Source: Paenibacillus harenae
GTDB lineage: Bacteria; Bacillota; Bacilli; Paenibacillales; Paenibacillaceae
Direction: 5' to 3'
DNA: 64,000 nucleotides
NCBI RefSeq assembly: GCF_030812415.1
Contig: NZ_JAUSST010000008.1
Coordinates: 248,001-312,000 of the forward strand
Numbering within the stretch: position 1 is the stretch's first letter; every line of letters begins with the position of its first letter. Of the stretch, positions 43,801 to 50,430 are shown piece after piece. The notes below the pieces were generated by a model. It searched no databases. It was not told where the DNA came from and was given only the letters and a program-made list of their open reading frames with translations. The translations under genes and the position numbers were made by a program.

Positions 43801-44098
43801 TTGCAGAAACAACACATTTAATTCTCCAAGCGGCGTTATTATTAGCGGAGGATCCAGCATCGCTTTGTATAGCAATACCTTCAATGAATCCAATCTTCAC
43901 ATATGGGCCCGCTCTGCTAACTTCAGGGTGTACAATAATATCTTCAACGGCAAAGGCGCAAATCGGAATTTGTCCTTATCGTGTCAGGCAGAATCCTACT
44001 TCTCCAAAAATGTCTTAAGCGGAGTCGCATACACGACTGCGATCAACCATCCGGAAGGAAATTATCGCGTTCGGGATACTGGGAATACGTTGATCTAA
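40832..44098 (+). CDS. Large multidomain beta-helix protein, phage-tailspike-like, no signal peptide
   Basis: 1088 residues. Domain order: residues about 10-60 resemble a chitin-binding/tail-fibre module (GIYNNQTIYYKGDIVQDNES ... SSWEAYV); 105-140 carry the phage-structural motif LDGLSDVDTSSYDPVEGDVI; 145-230 fibronectin type III (ITNLQVVEVTETSAAIQWTL); 235-470 a concanavalin/LamG-like domain (SLVFHLDFSKYAGSTANTVN); 560-645 an Ig-like group 2 domain (ISAGEVTITASDGSETYSRS); 660-1088 a right-handed beta helix of the pectate-lyase 3 type (TNGIRKALDYASSTGYKKIV, FRNITYLHVSELGGHFMLGY). There is no signal peptide. It may bind or cut an exopolysaccharide. ATG 40832 is very near the ribosome site; TTG 40838 has better spacing and may be the true start. 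Confidence 0.8.
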   Translation: MILNNELSLEGWVVSNKTQRGIYNNQTIYYKGDIVQDNESHFRSLTDANSGNPTSDASSWEAYVPDIETSIINDEDENSFVTTLSANKIKALITQMISNIPAMSLDGLSDVDTSSYDPVEGDVITFHEGRWIPASFINKINLPDNITNLQVVEVTETSAAIQWTLNGKGDSFDIYINNEFSKNIPNSPFVIDQLQAETNYDFTVKTKNAYGTSEGVSISVTTLPSSNQQDDSLVFHLDFSKYAGSTANTVNDSVKNTPCTLHNVQHDGVNDGWLDHRGLTLGVNGYVSIPPSADIFNNAVDLNENGVTFEFVAYETLGVLFRSEAMNLLAYLAANPNTRIGYMNTAGSEQIGTGGYSWFVHLNGNRTATDTLHGSHELNVVSVRIYPDGQFDMAINGKMSLNKNKLSNFSEHLPFLKMSPLHIRRNSLGLNKSATTIRSFSIYNKALSDEVLLNQYNSIKTGEPLSTVTVYPSEVTLGSGENQVLAVVASPSRYTALVNNQFESGNEGYAAVDNDGLLTGLHEGETLISVTSTYQDKTFVNYVPVKVGTSIVKPPTSIRQVTGISINRKPETLEIGQSFAAMATTLPFDVYDDNIVIWTSSNPEVCSVNFGVLKGISAGEVTITASDGSETYSRSFTVTVVQPEVRVISDEEIYNVPLAVYAINPDNADALNTTNGIRKALDYASSTGYKKIVFPLGTYLITPEAGTIFVPTEMVIDFSDSVIHIEPSSLTAAGYTMFRFDRVSYTKIINAKFYGEADSAAVSGSSEKCITFIISDAYRSGLENCTISKSPGFNIATHVERGTDEQRRHPSVSNFEAGSIDEETGLNDNSSTKNCFRNITYLHVSELGGHFMLGYTQGYFNYPYLRSRLYSIFFYDRNYRFIQSQMYNLQYYNYEKPTNAYYAKIVIYQESAPTNEDNDFKAVAMLRTMIMPTDCFIRNCVIEDNYSCGIALTGGQGWVIENNRFNRNGKRMPSCDIDWEDGWEASVGDICRNNTFNSPSGVIISGGSSIALYSNTFNESNLHIWARSANFRVYNNIFNGKGANRNLSLSCQAESYFSKNVLSGVAYTTAINHPEGNYRVRDTGNTLI

Positions 44099-44132
44099 AT
44101 GTATTTACAAGATTATTACTTTAGTATACTAT

Positions 44133-44165
44133 TGGTAACAAAGACCATATAGGTCTTTGTTACCA
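44133..44165 (+). terminator. Hairpin after the beta-helix protein gene
   Basis: TGGTAACAAAGACC and GGTCTTTGTTACCA form a perfect 14-base stem with loop ATATA. No T-run follows, so it may be a terminator, a processing site or an operator for the next gene. Confidence 0.6.
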
Positions 44166-44192
44166 CTTGCGGTAGAGGGGGGACCTATTAAT

Positions 44193-44522
44193 ATGTCCAA
44201 GTATCATAAGATACTCATCTCACTCATCTTATGCAGCGCAATCCTGTTTCCTACTTCGGCATACGCATCTTCGGGCGACGATCATTCGAGATCGAATAAT
44301 GGTTTTTTCAGCTCGGTTTCGACGATGTTCTCATCTTATTTTGGCAACAGCAACGATAAAGGGAACAATAAAGACAAAGACAACAATCATTATGATGATG
44401 ATAAAAACAAAAATGATTTTTGGGATTGGCTAACCGGCAAAGACAAATGGTCCGATAAGGACGAATGGGGTGACCATAAGGGCGACTCCCGTTCGAATTG
44501 GTGGTATTACTATTGTTATTAA
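44193..44522 (+). CDS. Small secreted Asp/Lys/Trp-rich protein
   Basis: 109 residues. The signal peptide (ILISLILCSAILFPTSAYAS) is clear. The mature 80 residues are low complexity: a Ser/Phe stretch (NGFFSSVSTMFSSYFGNSND), then a run dominated by Asp, Asn and Lys (KGNNKDKDNNHYDDDKNKND), then WDWLTGKDKWSDKDEWGDHK and an aromatic tail WWYYYCY with one Cys. No family recognised. Calcium or cation binding, or matrix association, would suit the composition, but nothing proves it. ATG 44193 follows GAGGGGGGA; the longer frame from 44157 starts inside the hairpin. Confidence 0.7.
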   Translation: MSKYHKILISLILCSAILFPTSAYASSGDDHSRSNNGFFSSVSTMFSSYFGNSNDKGNNKDKDNNHYDDDKNKNDFWDWLTGKDKWSDKDEWGDHKGDSRSNWWYYYCY

Positions 44523-44533
44523 GCAGTTGCAAG

Positions 44534-44564
44534 AGGAATTCGGAATGACCGAGTTCCTTTTTTT
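44534..44564 (+). terminator. Intrinsic terminator after the small secreted protein gene
   Basis: AGGAATTCGG and CCGAGTTCCT pair over 10 bases (one wobble), loop AATGA, followed by seven T. Confidence 0.85.
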
Positions 44565-44596
44565 ATTTGATCGAACAATGTATATCCGTCATTCTT

Positions 44597-44625
44597 TTGC
44601 ATCGGAGCGAGTCATGGGTTAGAAT
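44597..44625 (+). promoter_or_regulatory. Probable promoter of the glycosyltransferase / beta-helix pair
   Basis: TTGCAT (44597-44602), 17 bases, TAGAAT (44620-44625), 40 bases before the glycosyltransferase start. Confidence 0.6.
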
Positions 44626-44665
44626 CTTTATAGTTTTACCGTAGCATGGATTAGGAGGCTCCTCG

Positions 44666-45718
44666 GTGTGTAAAGTAAGTGTCATCGTTCCGATATATAA
44701 TGCAGAGAGATATATAAACAAATGCATTAAATCCATTTTAGGTCAGACATTTACTGATTTCGAACTCATCCTCGTGAATGATGGCTCAACGGACAAGAGC
44801 CTGAATTTGTGCCTTGCATTTAAGGGGCAAGATCATCGGATTACGGTGATTGACAAACAAAACGAAGGCAGCGTGAGAACTAGAAACAAAGGGCTTGCCG
44901 CTGCTCGGTCCGACTACGTCCTATTCGTAGACGTAGACGATTGGATCGCTGTCGATATGATTGAAGTTTTGTACAACCATGCGATTAGGGACCATGCCGA
45001 CATCACCGTTTGCAACAGGTACAAGGTGCTGGGCAGGAATTCTCTTATTAAGAGATCGGGGAAAAGCAAATACTTCGATGAACCCAAGCTTTATACAGGG
45101 GGAGAAGTGCGGACGGAACTTGTTACGGCCTATCTGTTCGGTCATCCTTTCCCGTCGGCGCTATCGGCAAAGTTGTACAAGAGAGAGTTGTTTGCCAATA
45201 CGGGAAAGTATGTGGAGCGGATTCACTTCTTAGGCGATGACTTGTTTTACAATATCGAGTTATTCCTGAAGGCGGAGCGCGTCAAAATTATTCCCACTCC
45301 TCTGTACTATTACAGAATAGGGGGATTTTCCAGCAAATATATGCCTTATTTATTCGAAGACGCCGTAAACGGGTACGAGATACAAAAAGAAGTGATCGAG
45401 GAGTACTTTCTTGATTCCAGAGACGAGCAGTATATCGGAATCAGCCTGATGCTGCTTAATACTTTGAAAACATGCTTGAAAAACCTATTCAGCAGCAACA
45501 TGTCGGAACTGAACATAAAGAAAATGATTGAATCGTATGTTGAGAATTATAATGTAAATGAATGCATAAAAAACAGCGGATCTCATTCGTATTTTCCGGA
45601 TTCATATTTACAAGCGATCGAGCATAAGGATATCGAGTATTTGTTCAAACTGGGAAGAAATGAGTATATAAAGGGGATTCCGAAAAAATATCTTTACGAC
45701 GTTATCGGTTATTTGTAG
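44666..45718 (+). CDS. Glycosyltransferase family 2
   Basis: 350 residues. Classic GT-A start VSVIVPIYNAERYINKCIKS, nucleotide-binding NDGSTDKSL and the metal-binding DxD-type motif VLFVDVDDWI near residue 93; the likely catalytic region is LGDDLFYNIELFLKAERVKI. Transfers a sugar from a nucleotide donor during polysaccharide synthesis; donor and acceptor unknown. GTG 44666 follows TTAGGAGG. It is 24 bases ahead of a secreted beta-helix protein and likely co-transcribed, separate from the main exopolysaccharide cluster. Confidence 0.9.
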   Translation: MCKVSVIVPIYNAERYINKCIKSILGQTFTDFELILVNDGSTDKSLNLCLAFKGQDHRITVIDKQNEGSVRTRNKGLAAARSDYVLFVDVDDWIAVDMIEVLYNHAIRDHADITVCNRYKVLGRNSLIKRSGKSKYFDEPKLYTGGEVRTELVTAYLFGHPFPSALSAKLYKRELFANTGKYVERIHFLGDDLFYNIELFLKAERVKIIPTPLYYYRIGGFSSKYMPYLFEDAVNGYEIQKEVIEEYFLDSRDEQYIGISLMLLNTLKTCLKNLFSSNMSELNIKKMIESYVENYNVNECIKNSGSHSYFPDSYLQAIEHKDIEYLFKLGRNEYIKGIPKKYLYDVIGYL

Positions 45719-45742
45719 ATGAATGAGGAGAGTGCGTAGAGC

Positions 45743-47881
45743 ATGTGGAAACGCTATAGTAGATTAGCGATCGCGATTGCATTACTGATGTCCATACAGA
45801 TTGCATTGCCGCCGGGTATAGGATCCTTGAAGAAAGAAGCGGCTGCCGAGTCCGAGCTGCATGTATTCAAATTGTCCGATTGGGGGATCTACAATGACGG
45901 CACCCATCCCGCCGAGACGACGAAAGGGATCAATCGGGCGCTTCAATGGGCGAGCCAAAAGGGAATTAAGGCTGTCTCTCTTCCTGCCGGCACCTATCTG
46001 ATTGCCAAAGAGAGCCGGATTAATATGGTAAGCAATATGCTCTTTGAATTGCCGGGCGATGCGATCCTCCAGAAGGAAACGAACGGCAAAGAAAATTATT
46101 CGTTATTATACATAGGTCATGGCATCCATGATGTAACGATCAGAGGCGGCGTATACCAGGGAGACAGAGAGACGCACGACTATACGAAGAAGGATCATCA
46201 GCACAGTGCGGGAACGCACGAGGGCGGACATGGCATTTTGCTGGAGGGTGCTTCGAATGTGACGATTGAAGGAGTGAAAGTGACCCACTTCACCGGAGAT
46301 GGTCTCGTCATTGGCGGATACGGGAAGATGATTACCGATTTATATGAGAAAAACTTTGTCTCTGGCGCCATAGACAATGCGGGCCGACAAGTAAAAAATA
46401 GCAACAAAATCATTACCAAAGCAGCGTTGAACTTCGAGAATCCTATTTTTGCGAATGACAGGTCTTTCGAATTATCGAATATCAAGGGATTATCCAACCA
46501 GTTCGAGGTTTATTTCTATTCCGCGGATGGCAAGTTTATTTCCAAGACGGCTGCCAAGGTTAGGGATACCGTTCAGCCCCCCGCTAAAACTGCGAAGTTT
46601 TATCTCGTGTTTGACAAGCCTAAGGCAATGAAAGGGATTTACCTGGAATTTTGGAAGCGTACGGTCAGCCAGAAGGTTGCGGTAAACAATTCGGAATTTG
46701 CATTTAATCGCCGCCAGGGCATAACGGTTGGCGGAGCCGATCAAGTGACCATTACAGGCAACAGCATTCATGATATGAAAGGGATTGCCCCTCAATCCGG
46801 AATTGACCTGGAAGGCGGATATGACTTCAACGGATTTCTGAATAGCAATGTTTCGATTATTAAGAACGAATTTTATAACAATGCCGTCTACGACGTTATT
46901 TTATTCGATGGCCGAGGCGCTCTTGTGGAGGATAACCATCTTGCTTCGAAAGGAGCGATTGGCGTGGCTGTTTCGGACCCGTTCTCAGGTGCTCAGATCA
47001 TCAACAATCATTTTGACGGAACGCGAATTTTTGTGGAAAACGATGCCAAAGTGATCGGGAATAGGATGAATGATTCCTACACTTATTTTCAGGGGCCTAA
47101 TATTACGGTAAAAGATATGGAGTTAATCGATTCCTTGTTTGTGGTAAGCTCGAAAATTCGGAATGGGGTCAGCGTGACGGATGTGACCATTACAAGCAAT
47201 GGGGCAACGGACTCTGGTTTGTCCGTGTGGGGAGAACCGATTACACTGAAAAACATAACGATCGTCGGCAAGCCGACCTTGCGGGCGGTGACAGGCGGAG
47301 GCAAAGGCGGCAGTACGTTTGATAATTTGAAAGTCATGGGGTTCAATTCGAATTACGGACTTACTCTCCCTCCAGGGACGTATAATAATTGTCAGATCGA
47401 AGGTGCCGAGGGAGGGAAATTCGGGGCGGTTTCTGCTAATTTGGCAGGGAAATATGTATTTGATGGCTGTACTTTCAAATCCGCATCGACGGTATCTACC
47501 TTATTTCTCGGCGAGCATCCGAAACTGGACCTTACCATTAAAAACTCGAAATTCGAGGTAACGGGCAACTCGCAGGCGATCAGCATTCAATCCGCATCCA
47601 ACTTCTTGCTGGAGAACAATGTGATTTCGGCGAATAAGATCACCTCGAAGGAAACGGAAATCATCAAGCTGAACGATTTCTGGAAACGAAAAGAGAAATA
47701 CGATATTTTAAAGGCTGTCATAAGAGGCAACACCATCACGGCAAACATGAAAGCGATCGGCGTTTCCACGGTGAACGCAGGGGTTGGAGCACCGTCGTAC
47801 CGCATTGAGAAAAACAATTTCAACAATGTCACTTATGCATTGAAAGCAAATGACGTAGCAAGCGGCAACCGTCTGAAGTAA
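45743..47881 (+). CDS. Secreted right-handed beta-helix protein (pectate lyase 3-like)
   Basis: 712 residues with a signal peptide (LAIAIALLMSIQIALPPGIG, then AAAES). The mature protein opens with the pectate-lyase-3 motif FKLSDWGIYNDGTHPAETTK and ALQWASQKGIKAVSLPAGTY, followed by many parallel beta-helix rungs (VTIRGGVYQGDRETH, VTIEGVKVTHFTGDGLVIGG, VTITGNSIHDMKGI, NVSIIKNEFYNNAVYDVILF). It probably binds, cuts or epimerises a polysaccharide outside the cell. The preceding glycosyltransferase and the exopolysaccharide cluster next door suggest the cell's own polymer as substrate. ATG 45743 follows GAGGAGAG. No terminator is visible in the 8 bases before the convergent phosphoesterase stop. 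Confidence 0.88.
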   Translation: MWKRYSRLAIAIALLMSIQIALPPGIGSLKKEAAAESELHVFKLSDWGIYNDGTHPAETTKGINRALQWASQKGIKAVSLPAGTYLIAKESRINMVSNMLFELPGDAILQKETNGKENYSLLYIGHGIHDVTIRGGVYQGDRETHDYTKKDHQHSAGTHEGGHGILLEGASNVTIEGVKVTHFTGDGLVIGGYGKMITDLYEKNFVSGAIDNAGRQVKNSNKIITKAALNFENPIFANDRSFELSNIKGLSNQFEVYFYSADGKFISKTAAKVRDTVQPPAKTAKFYLVFDKPKAMKGIYLEFWKRTVSQKVAVNNSEFAFNRRQGITVGGADQVTITGNSIHDMKGIAPQSGIDLEGGYDFNGFLNSNVSIIKNEFYNNAVYDVILFDGRGALVEDNHLASKGAIGVAVSDPFSGAQIINNHFDGTRIFVENDAKVIGNRMNDSYTYFQGPNITVKDMELIDSLFVVSSKIRNGVSVTDVTITSNGATDSGLSVWGEPITLKNITIVGKPTLRAVTGGGKGGSTFDNLKVMGFNSNYGLTLPPGTYNNCQIEGAEGGKFGAVSANLAGKYVFDGCTFKSASTVSTLFLGEHPKLDLTIKNSKFEVTGNSQAISIQSASNFLLENNVISANKITSKETEIIKLNDFWKRKEKYDILKAVIRGNTITANMKAIGVSTVNAGVGAPSYRIEKNNFNNVTYALKANDVASGNRLK

Positions 47882-47889
47882 ACGGCTGC

Positions 47890-48753
47890 TTAGGATCGTT
47901 GAAGCGTGATGACAGTGATCTCGGGGCGGCACATGAAGCGGATCGGGTGAACGGAATGGCCGATCCCGCGATTCGTATACAATAGCAGCTTTCCTTCACC
48001 AAGCGTATATAAGCCGCTCGGATACTTCATGGCCAACTCCGGAACGATTAAGTGACCGATGAAAGGCAAACGCACTTGTCCCCCGTGACTATGGCCGGAT
48101 AGCTGCAGGTCGACGGAATAAAGAATGGTATGATCGGCTAAGTCGGGTTCATGGGCAAGCATGATCGTAAATAAATTCGCATTCGCATGCCCAAGCGCGG
48201 CTTCGAAGTCGGATTGCCCGAAGAAAATGTCGTCGACGCCTGCCATTTGAATCTGCTGCCCTTCATGATTTATGACGGCCGAACGGTTAGTAAGCATCGT
48301 AAAGCCGCCTCTTGTGAGCACTTTGTCAACGGAAGCGGCACCGGTAATATGATCATGGTTGCCTAGCACGGCCCATTTTCCAAGCGGTACCTGCAAACGA
48401 TCAAGCATGGCTGCGCAGGCTTCCCCGCTGGATCCGACCTCGGTGTCATAGAGATCCCCAGTGAAGCATAGAATATCAGGTCTTAGATTTTGCAGAGTAT
48501 CTATCAATTTCTCGAAGCGTTCCAAGCCAAAATGAAAATCAAGATGAACGTCGCTGAACAGCACGATTCTTTTTCCTGCAAAGGAGTCAGGCAAGCGCTC
48601 GAAGGACAATGTTTGATTAACGATTTGAATGAGCTTTGGCTCCAAAAATCGGGAATAAGCATAGCCGCCCGCAGAAGCGGTAAGCAAGCCTCCTAGAATT
48701 CTGCCGCTATTCTGAATAAAGCTTCGTCTTGTCAGAAGTTTTCTTGATTTCAT
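47890..48753 (-). CDS. Metallophosphoesterase, YkuE type, Tat-exported
   Basis: 287 residues. The N-terminus has a twin-arginine signal (TRRSFIQNSGRILGGLLTAS), as in Bacillus YkuE. The calcineurin-like metal site is complete: FSDVHLDFHFG (Asp, His), CFTGDLYDTE (Asp), VLGNHDHITG (Asn, His), MLAHEPDLAD (His) and LSGHSHGGQVRLP (two His). It acts in the wall as a metal-dependent phosphatase of unknown substrate. ATG 48753 follows GGAGTAG. Transcribed away from the exopolysaccharide cluster; its upstream region shares the 160-base interval with the cluster promoter. Confidence 0.93.
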   Translation of the reverse strand: MKSRKLLTRRSFIQNSGRILGGLLTASAGGYAYSRFLEPKLIQIVNQTLSFERLPDSFAGKRIVLFSDVHLDFHFGLERFEKLIDTLQNLRPDILCFTGDLYDTEVGSSGEACAAMLDRLQVPLGKWAVLGNHDHITGAASVDKVLTRGGFTMLTNRSAVINHEGQQIQMAGVDDIFFGQSDFEAALGHANANLFTIMLAHEPDLADHTILYSVDLQLSGHSHGGQVRLPFIGHLIVPELAMKYPSGLYTLGEGKLLLYTNRGIGHSVHPIRFMCRPEITVITLQRS

Positions 48754-48877
48754 ATCTACTCCGTTCCTGATTTACAATTTTCTATCATTATATCAATCGG
48801 CTTATTAAACGAACAAGTGGCAAGGATATGCCTGTTAGATAGGGGCATTATCGATGATGCGGCGATGGATTATCAGG

Positions 48878-48906
48878 TTGACACGTTCTATATAAAGAAC
48901 TAAAAT
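48878..48906 (+). promoter_or_regulatory. Main promoter of the exopolysaccharide cluster
   Basis: TTGACA (48878-48883), 17 bases, TAAAAT (48901-48906). The -35 is perfect and the -10 one base off. The spacer is occupied by the palindrome listed next. The start point near 48913 rules out the ATG at 48916 as a normal start of the first gene. Confidence 0.88.
48885..48900 (+). promoter_or_regulatory. Palindromic operator, copy 1 of 3
   Basis: GTTCTATATAAAGAAC, symmetrical at 14 of 16 positions, fills the promoter spacer exactly between -35 and -10. The three copies in the cluster give the perfect palindrome GTTCTTTATAAAGAAC as consensus. Confidence 0.7.
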
Positions 48907-48954
48907 TAGTAGACAATGTTCATTCTAACAAATAATTTGCAAGCAGGTGATGTC

Positions 48955-49698
48955 GTGGAAGGCCGAATGGCAACAACGATTACAGCGACTAGAGTCCCGG
49001 TGAAAGAGATTAATCTGAAAGAATTATATAGGGTCATTAAGAAGCGAATATGGATCATCGTGTTATCGACTCTCCTGTTTACGATTATTGGCGGACTTTT
49101 AAATTCGTTGCCGGAAACCCCGTATTATCAAGCCTCCTCGCGTATCATCATTCCTGCGGAAAGTGCTGAGTCATTAGGGACGTTTAAAGTTTTTATTCGT
49201 GAACCAATCGTCATAGAACGAGTGCTAGAAGAATTAAAGCTGGACCGATCCATTGGAGCGCTGAGAAGCCAGGTGAGCGTATCCAACGTAGACGGGTCCA
49301 TTATTACGCTTGTTAGTGCAACCGATCCTAACCCTAAACTTGCGGTCGCCATTGCGAATGCAACGGTAGATGCGTTTAAGGCGGAAGTAAACGCTGCATT
49401 CGGCCTGTCGGGCATTAAAGTGCTTACCGAAGCCGAAGAGTCGCAAAACCCGTATCCTATTAATCCTAAATCCAATCGCATGTTGTATGTTGGAGTGCTG
49501 GCGGGGTTCGCAATTGGGATTGCCCTTGCTTTTCTAAGGGATTCGTTGGACGATTCGCTCAGATCCAAACGTCAGGTTGAACAACTGCTGGGGTTACAAG
49601 TGCTAGGTCAAGTACCTAAGATTAAGAGAAAAGACTTGGTAAAAACGTTTAAGCATAAGAGCAATCAAACCGTACGAGGTGAGACTATTGGGTCGTAA
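48955..49698 (+). CDS. epsA: Chain-length regulator / kinase modulator (Wzz, EpsA/YveK type)
   Basis: 247 residues, two membrane helices (IWIIVLSTLLFTIIGGLLNS near 36 and MLYVGVLAGFAIGIALAFLR near 180) with an extracytoplasmic Wzz domain between them (YYQASSRIIIPAESAESLGT ... LVSATDPNPKLAVAIANATV) and the proline-rich motif NPYPINPKSN before the second helix. It activates the tyrosine-kinase partner encoded next and sets polymer length. GTG 48955 has AGGTGAT ahead; ATG 48916 would sit three bases from the transcription start and is rejected. First gene of the cluster; overlaps the next by 11 bases. Confidence 0.9.
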   Translation: MEGRMATTITATRVPVKEINLKELYRVIKKRIWIIVLSTLLFTIIGGLLNSLPETPYYQASSRIIIPAESAESLGTFKVFIREPIVIERVLEELKLDRSIGALRSQVSVSNVDGSIITLVSATDPNPKLAVAIANATVDAFKAEVNAAFGLSGIKVLTEAEESQNPYPINPKSNRMLYVGVLAGFAIGIALAFLRDSLDDSLRSKRQVEQLLGLQVLGQVPKIKRKDLVKTFKHKSNQTVRGETIGS

Positions 49699-50344
49699 GG
49701 CTAATAAGTTTATGATTAAGAGCAGTTTAATCGCCTTTCTGAATCCGACCTCCGAGGTTGCCGAGCAATATCGAACGATTCGTAACCATATCCGATTTGC
49801 CTCAGGCCGAGACAAAGTCGGTTCTTTGGTCGTGACCTCTCCTTCCGGGGCGGAAGGGAAGTCGGTGGCTGCCGTTAACTTGGCGATTACGATGGCCCAG
49901 CGAGGCGATCGCGTTCTTCTTATTGACGCCAACATAAGAAAGCCGGTCTTGCATGTTGTGTTCAATGTACAGTCTTCGACGGGATTAATGGATGTGCTAG
50001 CTAACAAAATCGAATTTAGCTCTGCAACGATGAAGACGGATATCGATGGATTGTCGATGCTGCCCAGCGGTTCCTTTCTTCATAATTCAATGGATTTGCT
50101 GGGCACGAAGAAAATGGCCTCAGTTCTAGAACAAGCAGCCGAGCACTATGACGCCATTATCCTTGATTGTTCCCCAGTGCTGGGGACGCCTGAAGCAAGT
50201 GACCTTGCAAGCCGATGTGATGGAGTCGTCCTTGTCGTAAACAGCGGAAAGACGCAGCAGGAGAAAGCGATCGAAGCGAGCCGTACGTTGGAGCTTGTTA
50301 AAGCCAACATTGTAGGTGTTATTCTAAATAATAAGAAGGGTTAA
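49688..50344 (+). CDS. epsB: CpsD/CapB-type tyrosine kinase-like ATPase (EpsB type)
   Basis: 218 residues. BY-kinase motifs: EQYRTIRNHIRFAS at the start, Walker A SPSGAEGKSVAAVN, Walker A' LLIDANIRKP, Walker B AIILDCSPVLG. Two oddities: the second acidic residue of Walker A' (usually DAD) is Asn, and the protein ends at VGVILNNKKG without the C-terminal tyrosine cluster that is autophosphorylated in this family. It may be a kinase with reduced activity or a purely structural ATPase. TTG 49688 follows CGAGGTGAG; GTG 49679 has no ribosome site. Works with the preceding membrane protein. Confidence 0.88.
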   Translation: MGRKANKFMIKSSLIAFLNPTSEVAEQYRTIRNHIRFASGRDKVGSLVVTSPSGAEGKSVAAVNLAITMAQRGDRVLLIDANIRKPVLHVVFNVQSSTGLMDVLANKIEFSSATMKTDIDGLSMLPSGSFLHNSMDLLGTKKMASVLEQAAEHYDAIILDCSPVLGTPEASDLASRCDGVVLVVNSGKTQQEKAIEASRTLELVKANIVGVILNNKKG

Positions 50345-50377
50345 TCGAAAGATGAAATCCTTTTTTTTTGATGAGTT

Positions 50378-50393
50378 GTTCTTTATAAAGTAC
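50378..50393 (+). promoter_or_regulatory. Palindromic operator, copy 2 of 3
   Basis: GTTCTTTATAAAGTAC, symmetrical at 14 of 16 positions, lies in the 86-base gap ahead of the dehydratase gene. The positions where a -35 and -10 would be expected (as in the other two copies) read ATGAGT and GACTGT, so no working promoter is apparent. A weaker TACGA/TCGTA repeat follows. Confidence 0.55.
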
Positions 50394-50430
50394 GACTGTT
50401 CGTATTTATGAAATGGAAAGGGTGGGAAGA

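Noticed and set aside
40832..44098. Prophage
   Set aside because: Tail-fibre-like motifs occur in one protein only; no integrase, capsid, portal, tail or lysis gene is in the window.
48916..48954. Longer N-terminus for the chain-length protein
   Set aside because: ATG 48916 would lie about three bases from the transcription start of the consensus promoter and has no ribosome site; GTG 48955 does.
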